Source: Candidatus Gastranaerophilales bacterium
Lineage (GTDB): Bacteria > Cyanobacteriota > Vampirovibrionia > Gastranaerophilales > Gastranaerophilaceae
Length of the DNA: 10,430 nt
Assembly: GCA_947628355.1 (NCBI GenBank)
Contig: CANQZO010000052.1
Location: forward strand, 1-10,430
Direction: 5' to 3'
The translations under genes and the position numbers were made by a program. The notes under the pieces were generated by a model. It saw nothing but the letters and a program-made list of their open reading frames with translations. It made no database searches and was not told the DNA's origin. Below, piece by piece: positions 1-7,759 of the stretch (its first letter is position 1; each line of letters starts with the position of its first letter).

Positions 1-1568
1 TCCCTGCCGATGCCGAAATGATGAAGTCACTTGATCACCCGGCAATACCAACAATTGTAGATATTATTGATAACGAAGAAAGCGAATATATCTATGTTGT
101 TATGGATTATGTTGAAGGTGAATCGCTTGATAAGATCCTAAAAGAATATGGAGCTCAGCCTCAAGATTTAGTAATTGATTGGGCAAAGCAAATATGTGAT
201 GCATTAGGCTATCTTCATTCTCGAAAACCACCGATTATTTACCGTGATATGAAACCGGCGAATATAATGCTTAAGCCGGAGGGCAATATAAAAATTATTG
301 ACTTTGGTATTGCTCGTGAGTATAAAGAAACAAATCTTGCAGATACGACAGTTCTTGGAACAAAGGGTTACGCTTCTCCGGAACACTATGGTTCACGACA
401 AACTGATGCAAGGTCGGATATTTATACGCTTGGTATGACAATGCACCATCTTGTAACGGGTGTTGATCCAAGACCGGCAGATTATATTTATGCACCGATA
501 AGGCAATGGAATCCTGAGCTGTCCGGTGGTCTTGAAAGAATAATTGATAAGTGTGTATCTCCTGACCCAAAAGATAGATATCAGAATTGTAATGAACTTC
601 TATATGCGTTGGAACATTATGAAGAAGAAGACGATGCATTTAAGAAAAAGCAAAAAGGGAAGCTACTGACATTCATTATTTCAGTATCACTTGCAGTAAT
701 ATTCGCTTTAACAGGCTTTACTACAACGAAGCTGAAGAGCAATAATTATAATAATTTAATTAATATAGACAATTTTGATTATGCTAATGCATATTTACAT
801 ATAAGTAGCGCAATAGAAATTGATAAAACAAATATCAGTGCTTATGAAAATTTCTTAAATTATATTATTGGTGATGACAATCTTAAATACAATATTAGCA
901 AAACGGAATCTGAGGGCTTTTCCCAAATATTCGATAAATTAAAAGCTAATTACACTAATAATAATTATGGTGAAACATTTGCAAAAATTGCACTTAAGGC
1001 CGGAATATATCACTTATTTTATTATGAAGCAGAAAATTCAAATATAAGTGAAAGAGCGTTAAAAGCAATTAAGTATTTTGAGATTATTAAAGACGGCAAC
1101 TTTAGTGAGTCGGAATTGGCAGATAACTTTTTCACAATATGTAATATTTATGAAAATGTTTATGATAATAAAAATGTTTATGATAATAGTGGTGAATCAA
1201 TTGATTATAAAGAACAGTATGCAAATCTATTTTCATCACTGAGGAAATGCATAGATTATCTTGAAACAGAGGAATGTACAGAACTCCTTAAATCTGACAA
1301 TGGTAAATCACGCACTAACCTTGTAAAAATTGCTATGTATAAATCGTCTCTTGATTTTATAAACAAAGAAATAAAAAAATTTGGCCCTGATTATGGAAAT
1401 GTTGATGAAGCTGAAGTAATTGATTTAATTGATACTATAAATGAAAAAACAAACTCAATTAACGAAAAAGGGACTACTATAGTATTGCAAAATCAAAAAG
1501 AAGTTTTAAAAGAAATAAATATGGTTAGAAAAACTGTTGAAACATTTTATGCGCATTTGGATAGTTAG
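1..1568 (+). CDS. Membrane-anchored Hanks-type Ser/Thr protein kinase, 5'-truncated by the window edge
   Basis: This is a PASTA-less relative of PknB/PrkC-type kinases that should phosphorylate Ser/Thr on cytoplasmic proteins. The frame is open back to the first base and the visible protein begins inside the N-lobe (alpha-C helix followed by LDHPAI), so the Gly-rich loop and the ATP-binding Lys lie upstream; the Met codons at 18 and 21 are internal. Counting from Met at 18: catalytic loop YRDMKPAN at 75-82 (YRD instead of HRD, usual in this clostridial group), DFG at 95-97, SPE at 120-122 in place of APE, and SDIYTLG of the F helix at 133-139. The kinase domain ends near 200. A basic stretch (KKKQKGK) precedes one membrane helix at about 216-236, so the remaining 280 residues should be outside. 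That part is Asn/Lys/Tyr-rich and helical, TPR-like in texture, without PASTA repeats. The stop lies 10 bases before the next start. Function confident; signal and substrates unknown. Confidence 0.95.
   Translation, partial: PADAEMMKSLDHPAIPTIVDIIDNEESEYIYVVMDYVEGESLDKILKEYGAQPQDLVIDWAKQICDALGYLHSRKPPIIYRDMKPANIMLKPEGNIKIIDFGIAREYKETNLADTTVLGTKGYASPEHYGSRQTDARSDIYTLGMTMHHLVTGVDPRPADYIYAPIRQWNPELSGGLERIIDKCVSPDPKDRYQNCNELLYALEHYEEEDDAFKKKQKGKLLTFIISVSLAVIFALTGFTTTKLKSNNYNNLINIDNFDYANAYLHISSAIEIDKTNISAYENFLNYIIGDDNLKYNISKTESEGFSQIFDKLKANYTNNNYGETFAKIALKAGIYHLFYYEAENSNISERALKAIKYFEIIKDGNFSESELADNFFTICNIYENVYDNKNVYDNSGESIDYKEQYANLFSSLRKCIDYLETEECTELLKSDNGKSRTNLVKIAMYKSSLDFINKEIKKFGPDYGNVDEAEVIDLIDTINEKTNSINEKGTTIVLQNQKEVLKEINMVRKTVETFYAHLDS
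1153..1188 (+). repeat. Perfect 18-bp tandem duplication inside the kinase sensor domain
   Basis: The 18-base unit aaaatgtttatgataata occurs twice back to back with no mismatch. The frame is kept, giving NVYDNK-NVYDNS in the extracytoplasmic part of the kinase. The perfect identity suggests a recent slippage event; copy number could vary between strains. Confidence 0.9.
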
Positions 1569-1572
1569 GAGG
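1567..1572 (+). promoter_or_regulatory. Ribosome binding site that fixes the start of the second gene
   Basis: AGGAGG overlaps the kinase stop codon (TAG 1566-1568) and stands 6 bases before ATG at 1579. It selects this ATG over the in-frame ATG at 1537, which would overlap the kinase and put charged, non-family-like residues ahead of the hydrophobic start. The overlap also suggests translational coupling to the kinase. Confidence 0.85.
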
Positions 1573-1578
1573 AGCGAT

Positions 1579-2172
1579 ATGTTTGACTTATTTATAGCAG
1601 TGGGGGCTAATGTAGCGACCGCCGCAAACGGCTCCACAGATGATTTTTATGCGCAAATGGCAAAAACATATGGGATCATTTCAATTGTAATGTTTTGCTT
1701 GGCAGGCGTGTGTTTAGCCTTTGGTATTTTTTGCTTCTTTAGATTTAATATTCCTAAGATTATCGGAGATTTATCCGGCAGAACAGCAAGGAAATCTATA
1801 GAGCATATGCGAGCGGAAAACGAAAAGAGCGGAAATAAATCATACAGACCTCATCCGGTTGCGCAAAGCAGAGGAACTGTTACAGAGCCGATAAAGCAAA
1901 GCGGCAAATTTAAAACGGCGCAAAAGCAACCTGCTTCAAGCAATTTTGCACCTTCACTAAGTAACATTGGTAGCGGAGCAACAGATGTACTTGATGACCC
2001 GAATGCAACTCAGCCACTTAGTTTCGGTTACGGAGCTACGGAAGTACTTGAAGAAAAGACACAGATACTATCAAATAATGATGATATACACGGATACCAA
2101 AATCAATCGAAAACTAAACTTAAGATGATTCAGAATATTGTATTTATCAACACAGAAGAAGTTATTTTATAA
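1579..2172 (+). CDS. Single-pass membrane protein with a cytoplasmic tail of Thr-x-x-Leu motifs; putative kinase substrate
   Basis: A 197-residue protein of no named family that I can assign. A short N-terminal segment (1-32) is followed by one hydrophobic helix at about 33-54 and then a basic stretch (Arg55, Lys60, Arg68, Arg71, Lys72). By the positive-inside rule the N-terminus is outside and the long C-terminal part is in the cytoplasm. That tail (about 75-180) is low-complexity, rich in Ser, Gln, Lys, Pro and Gly, and probably disordered. It carries TEPI (Thr102), TDVL (Thr135), TQPL (Thr144), TEVL (Thr154) and TQIL (Thr161). Thr with Leu/Ile at +3 is the classical ligand pattern of FHA domains. 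The last 16 residues turn hydrophobic and acidic again, ending EEVIL. It lies directly after a Ser/Thr kinase and upstream of FHA proteins, so a role as phosphorylated docking protein is likely but inferred. Confidence 0.8.
   Translation: MFDLFIAVGANVATAANGSTDDFYAQMAKTYGIISIVMFCLAGVCLAFGIFCFFRFNIPKIIGDLSGRTARKSIEHMRAENEKSGNKSYRPHPVAQSRGTVTEPIKQSGKFKTAQKQPASSNFAPSLSNIGSGATDVLDDPNATQPLSFGYGATEVLEEKTQILSNNDDIHGYQNQSKTKLKMIQNIVFINTEEVIL
1882..2070 (+). other. Array of five candidate FHA-docking phosphothreonine motifs (TxxL/I)
   Basis: Five Thr-x-x-Leu/Ile motifs sit in the tail of the membrane protein, four of them within 30 residues (Thr135, 144, 154, 161). Two share the frame GAT-D/E-VL, and ATQPL is a third variant, so they look like degenerate copies of one short linear motif. 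FHA domains are known to favour pThr with a hydrophobic or acidic residue at +3. Phosphorylation itself cannot be seen in sequence. Confidence 0.6.
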
Positions 2173-2179
2173 GAATAAT

Positions 2180-2184
2180 GGAGG
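2180..2184 (+). promoter_or_regulatory. Ribosome binding site that fixes the start of the giant Ig-like protein
   Basis: GGAGG lies 8 bases before ATG at 2193. The ATG at 2178 is also in frame, but it overlaps this site and has no site of its own; using it would add MEDII ahead of the basic n-region and weaken the signal peptide. ATG 2193 is therefore chosen. Confidence 0.85.
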
Positions 2185-2192
2185 ATATAATT

Positions 2193-2285
2193 ATGAACAT
2201 TAAAAGAAAAGCAGCAGGCAAAATTTTGTCGTCGTTCCTTGCGTTAACTTTATTGCTTGGAATGATACCGGTTGGTGCGCTTGCA
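2193..2285 (+). other. Sec signal peptide of the Ig-like protein
   Basis: Residues 1-31 show Lys4/Arg5/Lys6/Lys10, a hydrophobic core rich in Leu, and a small-residue c-region VGALA before SS. The cleavage point after Ala31 fits the A-x-A rule of type I signal peptidase; there is no lipobox cysteine. Confidence 0.85.
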
Positions 2286-5200
2286 TCTTCAAAAACACAT
2301 CCCGATGTGTTCACTGTTACAGTTACAGATGAAAAAGGTGCAGAAGTAGAAGATGTTTCTGTAACTATCACACCTGTAGATGATATTGGCATTCCAATAT
2401 TTTCTGAAGTTACCGGCAGTGATGGTGTTGCTGAATTTCAAGAAATAACAGATTATTTTAATGATGAAGGTGTAGAATTTCAGGCAACATATGAAGCAGC
2501 CAAGGAAGGTTATGACCGAACTGTCTGTGATGAAAATGTAACAATTTCTGAAAGTGACGGGAACCTGGATGTTACTATTATTACTACACAAGCCCCGGAA
2601 ATAACTGATGTTACGGGTAATCCTGACGAGTGGGTTAAAGAAGCAACCTTAACTGTTGTAGCCACTGACAATGATGATACCGAAAATTTAAAATATAGAG
2701 TAAATGGCGGCACTGAACAAGACAATGCGGATTTTATAATCACAGAAAACGGAACATATAAGTTTGAGGCGATCGATAAGGGCAAAAATATTTCAAAAAT
2801 TTGGGAAGTGGTTGTTGAAAAAATAGATAACAAAGCACCTCAAAATATCTCTTTATTAGTCAATCCTGAATCTTGGACAAAAGATGATATAACTGTAACT
2901 GTTTCTGCTGTTGATAATGAATCCGGATTAGACGATGAGCCTTACAGTATAGATAATGAAAATTGGCAGTTGGATCCTGAATTTATTGTTAAGGCAAACG
3001 GCGAGTATACTTTCTATGTTAAAGACCGTGTAGGTAATATCGCTCAATCAGAGCCGACACATATTACAAACAAAGATACGGAAATCCCTGTTATAGATAG
3101 CATTACTATAAAATATAATGATACTCAAATAGATGAAAATACATATATAAGCACAAAAGAGACTTACGCATTTACTGTAAACGCAAGTGATATAGGCTCA
3201 GGCGTTGCAGCCTTTAGTACAGATGGAACTGATTGGAAAGAAGCAGCTGAAGGTGAAAGCTCTTATACATTTTCGCTTCAGGGAGCAGAAGAGTATACAT
3301 TTTATGTTAGAGACGCTGTAGGCAACGAAAGTGAAAAAGTATTAAAAATGAATATTGACGAAAATGCTCCGATTGTTACAGTTGAACCGAGTGCTACTAC
3401 CCCAACGGCTCAAATAAGCTACACAGTAAAAGCTGAAGAGCCTGAAGAAGAGTCAGGGCTTAATGCGTTCGCATATAAACTTGACGAAAACGATTGGACA
3501 AGCGTAAATGAGTTTGAAATTACAGACAGGAACGAACATATAATTTATGTACAAGATAATGCTGTTCCTGCAAATATCTATTCAGCAACATTTAGAGCAA
3601 CAAATCTCAACCTGAGCAATCCGTCAATAACGGAAATCAAATTATCTTCAACTAAATGGACAAATGAAACAGTTAAATTTGAAGTGATCTCGGAAATTGT
3701 TGAATATCAAGACGAAGATGGCACCTACAATTTCCCAATTGCCGATTATGAAGTAGACGGTGAATGGCAAGAATTTACAGATGCAAATATTACCAACATC
3801 TTTGAATTTGATGATTGTAAAGAGCATACCTTCCGTGTTAAAGATACTTCAGGTAAATGTTCTGATTACTTCACAATAGCAGCAACAAATTATGATGCTG
3901 CAACACCAACTTTAATTGACGGTGAGGCAATTATATTTGACCAGCAAAATGAAAGTTGGTTTGCGAATCTGTTAAATAAGCTCAGCTTCGGCAGATTCTT
4001 TAACGAAAGATTGGTTATAACAGTAAATGCAAAAGATGTGCCAAACGATGAGAGTAACGCGTCCGGTATTGTATCTGCGATTTTTGAATTCGTTGATGTT
4101 AATGGAGTAACATATACTTTTGATGCAAATGAAATCGGAAGTGAAGCTTCTAAAAATGAAACGACAATTCAGTTTGTTGTTAAAGGCGAAGAACTTCCCC
4201 GGAACTTTAACGGCTACGCAAATGTAATTCTTGAAGATGCTGCAGGCAATAGTGATACGATTAAGGTAACTACAGCGAATTCAAATATGGGAAATATACC
4301 TGATGATTCCGAGTTCTACTTTATGATTGAAAACACACAACCTACAGTTGACAGTATTACTCCGAGCGAAACATCTGTTGAAGGTATTTATAAAGAAGAT
4401 TATTCTGTTGACTTTAAGCTCAGCGATAAAGACGGCGTCAATAATTCTGGTATAGGAATGGTTAAAATCGATGTAAACGGAACAGAGGTTTTACTTGAAG
4501 ATTATCAGGAAGAAACAGCGCCGGAAAGTATCGTAATATCAACGAATGCAGCGAACAAAACTGTAAACAATGTTTTAATCGAAAATTGGAATAATGGTGA
4601 ACTTGAATATTCTGTTTCTGTAGTTGATAGAGCAGGCAATGTTTCTGAAACAAAGACGGTTACATATTGTTTTGATCAAACAGCTCCTGAAATTATCGGC
4701 TTTGAATTTTCAAAAGCTGATGACGGTTATTACAAAGATGGGCATTCGTTTGACAAGGTGTATGAAACAGTTACCGCTATAGATTATGGATTTTATTTCA
4801 AGAATACAGTTGAGGTTACAGTGACTGCTAAAGACATACAAAACGAGTCCGAAGCAATATCTGCCGGTGTTAAATCTATAACTGTATATCTTGAAGATAC
4901 CGATAGTCAAAAACTCTATACAGTTAAATCGGATGGTGATGAAATTTCGGAAATTCCTGATCTTAGTGAAATCGAAACGGTTACTACGAATGATAAATTA
5001 TCATTTGTAGTTCCAAAGGATTTCAAAGGACAGATATATGCCTTCGCTACAGATAATGTTAATAACTCTCCAAAATCTTGCCGATTTATTACAGATAACG
5101 ATGTTAATGACAATGGTTTTGTAACTCCTGACGGCTCAATTATTGAAACAGCCGATAAACACACAAATACATCATCTATAGAATTTACTCAAATCCCCAA

Positions 5201-7622
5201 TGCACAAGGCACACAAAACAATTCATCAGGCTATGCCTATAAAGGCAATGCACAAGCTGATGAAAAAATGGATTATGTTAAAAATATAGGAAATGATAAG
5301 GTTCCGCTTTATAACACCGATATTACCTTTGGTGTCAAAGTTTCAGACAGTTATTCGGGCATAAGAGAAGTATCCTTTACAATTATTGAGGGGTCTAAAA
5401 CTACTGTGAGAACAGTACAGATTGATAACGAAGGCAATTTCGTTGATGAAAATGCTGCCGGTTGGGTTATTAACGAAAGCACAAAAGATACCAATCTTGT
5501 AACCGAAATGACAAACAATATATCGGTCAGCGGAAATTACAATGATATGGTCCTTCTTGTAGAACTTACAGACCGTGCCGGCAACAAGAGCTATGATTAT
5601 TATGTTTTTGGTATTGATAAAACCGCTCCTTCAATTACCGTAACATATAATAATAATTCAAGTGACACACAGTCAAATACCGGGGATTACTTCAAGGCAA
5701 ATCGTATTGCAACTGTTGTAGTAAAAGAACGAAACTTCAACACTGAAAATGTTAAATTTACTATTAAAAATTCCGAAGGACAAGCGCCTAAGGTTATTGA
5801 TAAGGGGCAGACAAAGGTCGACAAGACCGGAAACGGAGATGAAAACGAATATACATATACAATTACTTATAAAGAAGACGGTGTATATTCATTTGCAGTA
5901 GCTTATACAGATAGAGCCACAAATAAAGCAAATGTAGATACAAAGGATTCAGTCGCTCCATATGGATTTATTCTTGATAAGACTATGCCAACTATTTCTG
6001 TTTCTTATGACAATAATGAGGCGCAGAATGAAAAGTACTTTAAGGCTAACAGAACGGCAACGATTACTATCGTTGAGCATAACTTTGATGTAAACAGAGT
6101 AATCATTACTCAAACTTCTGCCCTTTCAGGAAGCAGTATTCCAAGTCCTTCCGTTTCTTGGGTCAATAATGGCGACACTCACACAGGAACAATTCACTAT
6201 AATAATGACGGCGATTATACCTTCAATATTACAATGGATGATAAAGCGGGCAATAAGGAAACCGGTGTAAATTACGGCAATTCTGTTGCGCCTAAAGAAT
6301 TTACGGTTGATACGACTTATTTGGATATCGTAAAAGTTGACGGTATTGCCGATCAGGGCATACTCGGATTAAATGACGGTAAGGTTGAAGAAAATGCAAC
6401 GGTTACTATCACGGTTAACGATGTAAATCTTGATAATTATAATATTCAGCTTACCAGAAGCCGAGTCCTTGTAGAAGGCGAAAGTTATAACAAAAAAGAT
6501 GCCGAAAAAGAAAATGTCAAGGATAACCCGAGTGTACAGTGCGCAGAAAACAATGTTGATGTAACTGCCGAATTTGTTAAGAATTCATCAGGAAATTCAA
6601 ATGCCATTGCAACAATTTCTATTCCAAAGGTAAATGAAGATAATGTAAAGAATGATGGATTATACACATTAACAATAGAAGCTAAGGATAAAGCGGGCAA
6701 TATTTATGATACAAACAGAAATATCATTACATTCTCCGTAAACCGCTTTGGCTCTGTATTTACATTCAGTAATGATTTGTACAACCTTATTACTGATAAT
6801 GACGGTTATACTAAAAAGGTTACGAGCAGTAATTTGAATATTTATGAGTATAATACTACATCAATCAATAGCCAAAGTGTTCAAATTTCTTTAACTGGTT
6901 CCCCTATTATGCTTGAGTCAGGCGTTGATTACACAGTTTCTGAGGACACAAAACAAACAGACACTTCTTGGAGCAAGTATACTTACAATATTAAGCCTGA
7001 TAATTTTGTAGATGATGGCGTATATACACTTCGTATAACATCAAACGATGCCGCTAATAAAGCTTCACAGACACTAGATTATGATGTATGCGAAGCTGAA
7101 TTTAGAGTTGATTCAACTGCGGCAGAAATCGAAACAATTAACTATTCACCAGAGGTAAATGAAATTCTCGGTGTTGCTTCCGCAAGAGCAGAATATCTTG
7201 AAATAAGCTTTACAGTACAAGATTTAATTAGGCTTGAAAAGATCGAAGTATTTGTAAACGATATGGAAAATCCTAAATTTACATATCAGTATGGTAAGGA
7301 CTTTGAAAATTTTAAAACATTCAAACCAGAGCCGATTGTATTGGAAGGAAGTTCAGATCAACAAAGCTTTAAAATAGTAGTAACCGATAAAGCCGGTAAT
7401 GTTATTGATACATCAAAAGGCGACAGTAACGGTAATGCATTTGAGCCGGGATATCCATTCTTTGATCATATTACCGTATCGACAAACTTACTCGCTATTT
7501 GGGCTAAATCTCCAATATTCTGGGGAACTATTGCTGGTGTGGCTATTGCAGCAATAGGTATCACGATTCTTGTTGTGCTCAAAAAGCGCAAGAAGAATGA
7601 GAAAACGCCAAATGAAAACTAA
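2193..7622 (+). CDS. Giant exported Ig-like repeat protein with a C-terminal membrane anchor
   Basis: The 1809-residue protein starts with a classical signal peptide: basic MNIKRKAAGK, hydrophobic core to about 25, and likely cleavage after ALA at 29-31. A first beta domain (about 38-135) resembles carboxypeptidase-regulatory/Big-type folds, with TDEKGAEVEDVSVTI and a later SDGVAEF. The rest is a chain of bacterial Ig-like modules, shown by about a dozen recurrent end motifs of the D-R/K-x-G/A-N type (for example DRVGNI, DRAGNVS, DRAGNKS, DKAGNKE, DKAGNIY, DKAGNVI) and by DKTAP/DKTMP linkers. Near the end a hydrophobic helix at about 1775-1796 is followed by KKRKK and a polar tail, so the protein is a type I membrane protein with its bulk outside. 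There is no LPxTG-like sortase signal. Such length could span the cell wall as an adhesin, a stalk or a structural partner of the neighbouring secretion system. Which of these applies cannot be told from sequence. Confidence 0.92.
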   Translation: MNIKRKAAGKILSSFLALTLLLGMIPVGALASSKTHPDVFTVTVTDEKGAEVEDVSVTITPVDDIGIPIFSEVTGSDGVAEFQEITDYFNDEGVEFQATYEAAKEGYDRTVCDENVTISESDGNLDVTIITTQAPEITDVTGNPDEWVKEATLTVVATDNDDTENLKYRVNGGTEQDNADFIITENGTYKFEAIDKGKNISKIWEVVVEKIDNKAPQNISLLVNPESWTKDDITVTVSAVDNESGLDDEPYSIDNENWQLDPEFIVKANGEYTFYVKDRVGNIAQSEPTHITNKDTEIPVIDSITIKYNDTQIDENTYISTKETYAFTVNASDIGSGVAAFSTDGTDWKEAAEGESSYTFSLQGAEEYTFYVRDAVGNESEKVLKMNIDENAPIVTVEPSATTPTAQISYTVKAEEPEEESGLNAFAYKLDENDWTSVNEFEITDRNEHIIYVQDNAVPANIYSATFRATNLNLSNPSITEIKLSSTKWTNETVKFEVISEIVEYQDEDGTYNFPIADYEVDGEWQEFTDANITNIFEFDDCKEHTFRVKDTSGKCSDYFTIAATNYDAATPTLIDGEAIIFDQQNESWFANLLNKLSFGRFFNERLVITVNAKDVPNDESNASGIVSAIFEFVDVNGVTYTFDANEIGSEASKNETTIQFVVKGEELPRNFNGYANVILEDAAGNSDTIKVTTANSNMGNIPDDSEFYFMIENTQPTVDSITPSETSVEGIYKEDYSVDFKLSDKDGVNNSGIGMVKIDVNGTEVLLEDYQEETAPESIVISTNAANKTVNNVLIENWNNGELEYSVSVVDRAGNVSETKTVTYCFDQTAPEIIGFEFSKADDGYYKDGHSFDKVYETVTAIDYGFYFKNTVEVTVTAKDIQNESEAISAGVKSITVYLEDTDSQKLYTVKSDGDEISEIPDLSEIETVTTNDKLSFVVPKDFKGQIYAFATDNVNNSPKSCRFITDNDVNDNGFVTPDGSIIETADKHTNTSSIEFTQIPNAQGTQNNSSGYAYKGNAQADEKMDYVKNIGNDKVPLYNTDITFGVKVSDSYSGIREVSFTIIEGSKTTVRTVQIDNEGNFVDENAAGWVINESTKDTNLVTEMTNNISVSGNYNDMVLLVELTDRAGNKSYDYYVFGIDKTAPSITVTYNNNSSDTQSNTGDYFKANRIATVVVKERNFNTENVKFTIKNSEGQAPKVIDKGQTKVDKTGNGDENEYTYTITYKEDGVYSFAVAYTDRATNKANVDTKDSVAPYGFILDKTMPTISVSYDNNEAQNEKYFKANRTATITIVEHNFDVNRVIITQTSALSGSSIPSPSVSWVNNGDTHTGTIHYNNDGDYTFNITMDDKAGNKETGVNYGNSVAPKEFTVDTTYLDIVKVDGIADQGILGLNDGKVEENATVTITVNDVNLDNYNIQLTRSRVLVEGESYNKKDAEKENVKDNPSVQCAENNVDVTAEFVKNSSGNSNAIATISIPKVNEDNVKNDGLYTLTIEAKDKAGNIYDTNRNIITFSVNRFGSVFTFSNDLYNLITDNDGYTKKVTSSNLNIYEYNTTSINSQSVQISLTGSPIMLESGVDYTVSEDTKQTDTSWSKYTYNIKPDNFVDDGVYTLRITSNDAANKASQTLDYDVCEAEFRVDSTAAEIETINYSPEVNEILGVASARAEYLEISFTVQDLIRLEKIEVFVNDMENPKFTYQYGKDFENFKTFKPEPIVLEGSSDQQSFKIVVTDKAGNVIDTSKGDSNGNAFEPGYPFFDHITVSTNLLAIWAKSPIFWGTIAGVAIAAIGITILVVLKKRKKNEKTPNEN
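5616..6311 (+). repeat. Two consecutive homologous Ig-like modules (about 120 and 111 residues)
   Basis: The start DKTxPxIxVxY recurs at residues 1142 and 1262, and a third, weaker start (VDTTYLDIVKV) follows near 1373. Both modules contain YFKANR-x-AT followed by E-x-NF, 116 codons apart, and close with a D-x-A-x-N motif (DRATNK, DKAGNK). Codons differ at many synonymous sites (for example ttcaaggcaaatcgt against tttaaggctaacaga), so the duplication is old rather than recent. These are the most similar pair among the many modules of this protein. Confidence 0.75.
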
Positions 7623-7642
7623 TTTTCATTAGTAAAATTTAA

Positions 7643-7675
7643 TATGCAAGGCACAGTGCTTCTGTGCCTTGCATA
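7643..7675 (+). terminator. Perfect 14-bp hairpin after the Ig-like gene; probable terminator or processing site
   Basis: The arms at 7643-7656 (tatgcaaggcacag) and 7662-7675 are exact reverse complements around the 5-base loop TGCTT. The hairpin starts 20 bases after the stop codon. It is not followed by a proper run of T, only by agaacttt, so it is a poor match to a strong intrinsic terminator. It may instead be a weak terminator, an mRNA 3'-end stabiliser or an attenuator that lowers expression of the genes downstream. Confidence 0.6.
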
Positions 7676-7759
7676 GAACTTTGAAGTTATAAATATGTAT
7701 TTTCAATAAAAAATATATATTTATGAATTTAATTTATTTATAAATTCGGAGCTATTTGT
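7676..7759 (+). promoter_or_regulatory. AT-rich leader before the FHA gene; possible promoter region
   Basis: These 84 bases are almost pure A/T and hold TATAAA-like hexamers at 7688-7693 and 7739-7744, but no convincing -35/-10 pair with normal spacing. A 7-bp inverted repeat (gaattta at 7725-7731, taaattc at 7741-7747) ends right before the GGAG ribosome site (7748-7751, 8 bases before the ATG). The stem is weak because it is AT-only apart from one pair. The largest gap in the window is here, so a second promoter is likely by position, but I cannot place it. Confidence 0.3.

Noticed and set aside
295..639. Minus-strand open frames over the kinase (also 204-386) and over the other genes, such as 7876-8289 and 9383-9907
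   Set aside because: They lie wholly or almost wholly opposite well-supported + strand genes, show no family motifs and have no good ribosome site; they are by-products of AT-rich codon use.
1537..1578. Longer N-terminus for the TxxL membrane protein
   Set aside because: It would overlap the kinase end by 32 bases and has no ribosome site, whereas ATG 1579 has AGGAGG at the right distance.
2178..2192. Earlier start for the Ig-like protein
   Set aside because: The ATG overlaps the GGAGG that serves ATG 2193 and would add acidic residues before the signal peptide.
2700..7450. CRISPR array or simple DNA repeats within the Ig-like gene
   Set aside because: The periodicity is at the protein level with diverged codons; no identical direct repeats with spacers are visible.
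7490..7622. LPxTG-type sorting signal at the end of the Ig-like protein
   Set aside because: The sequence before the membrane helix reads LLAIWAKSPIFWG with no LPxTG-like motif; the end is a plain membrane anchor with a basic stop-transfer.
7623..7759. Small WXG100 gene or non-coding RNA in the largest gap
   Set aside because: The gap is only 137 bases, too short for a WXG100 protein of about 100 residues, and apart from the hairpin and a weak inverted repeat it shows no conserved RNA pattern that I recognise.
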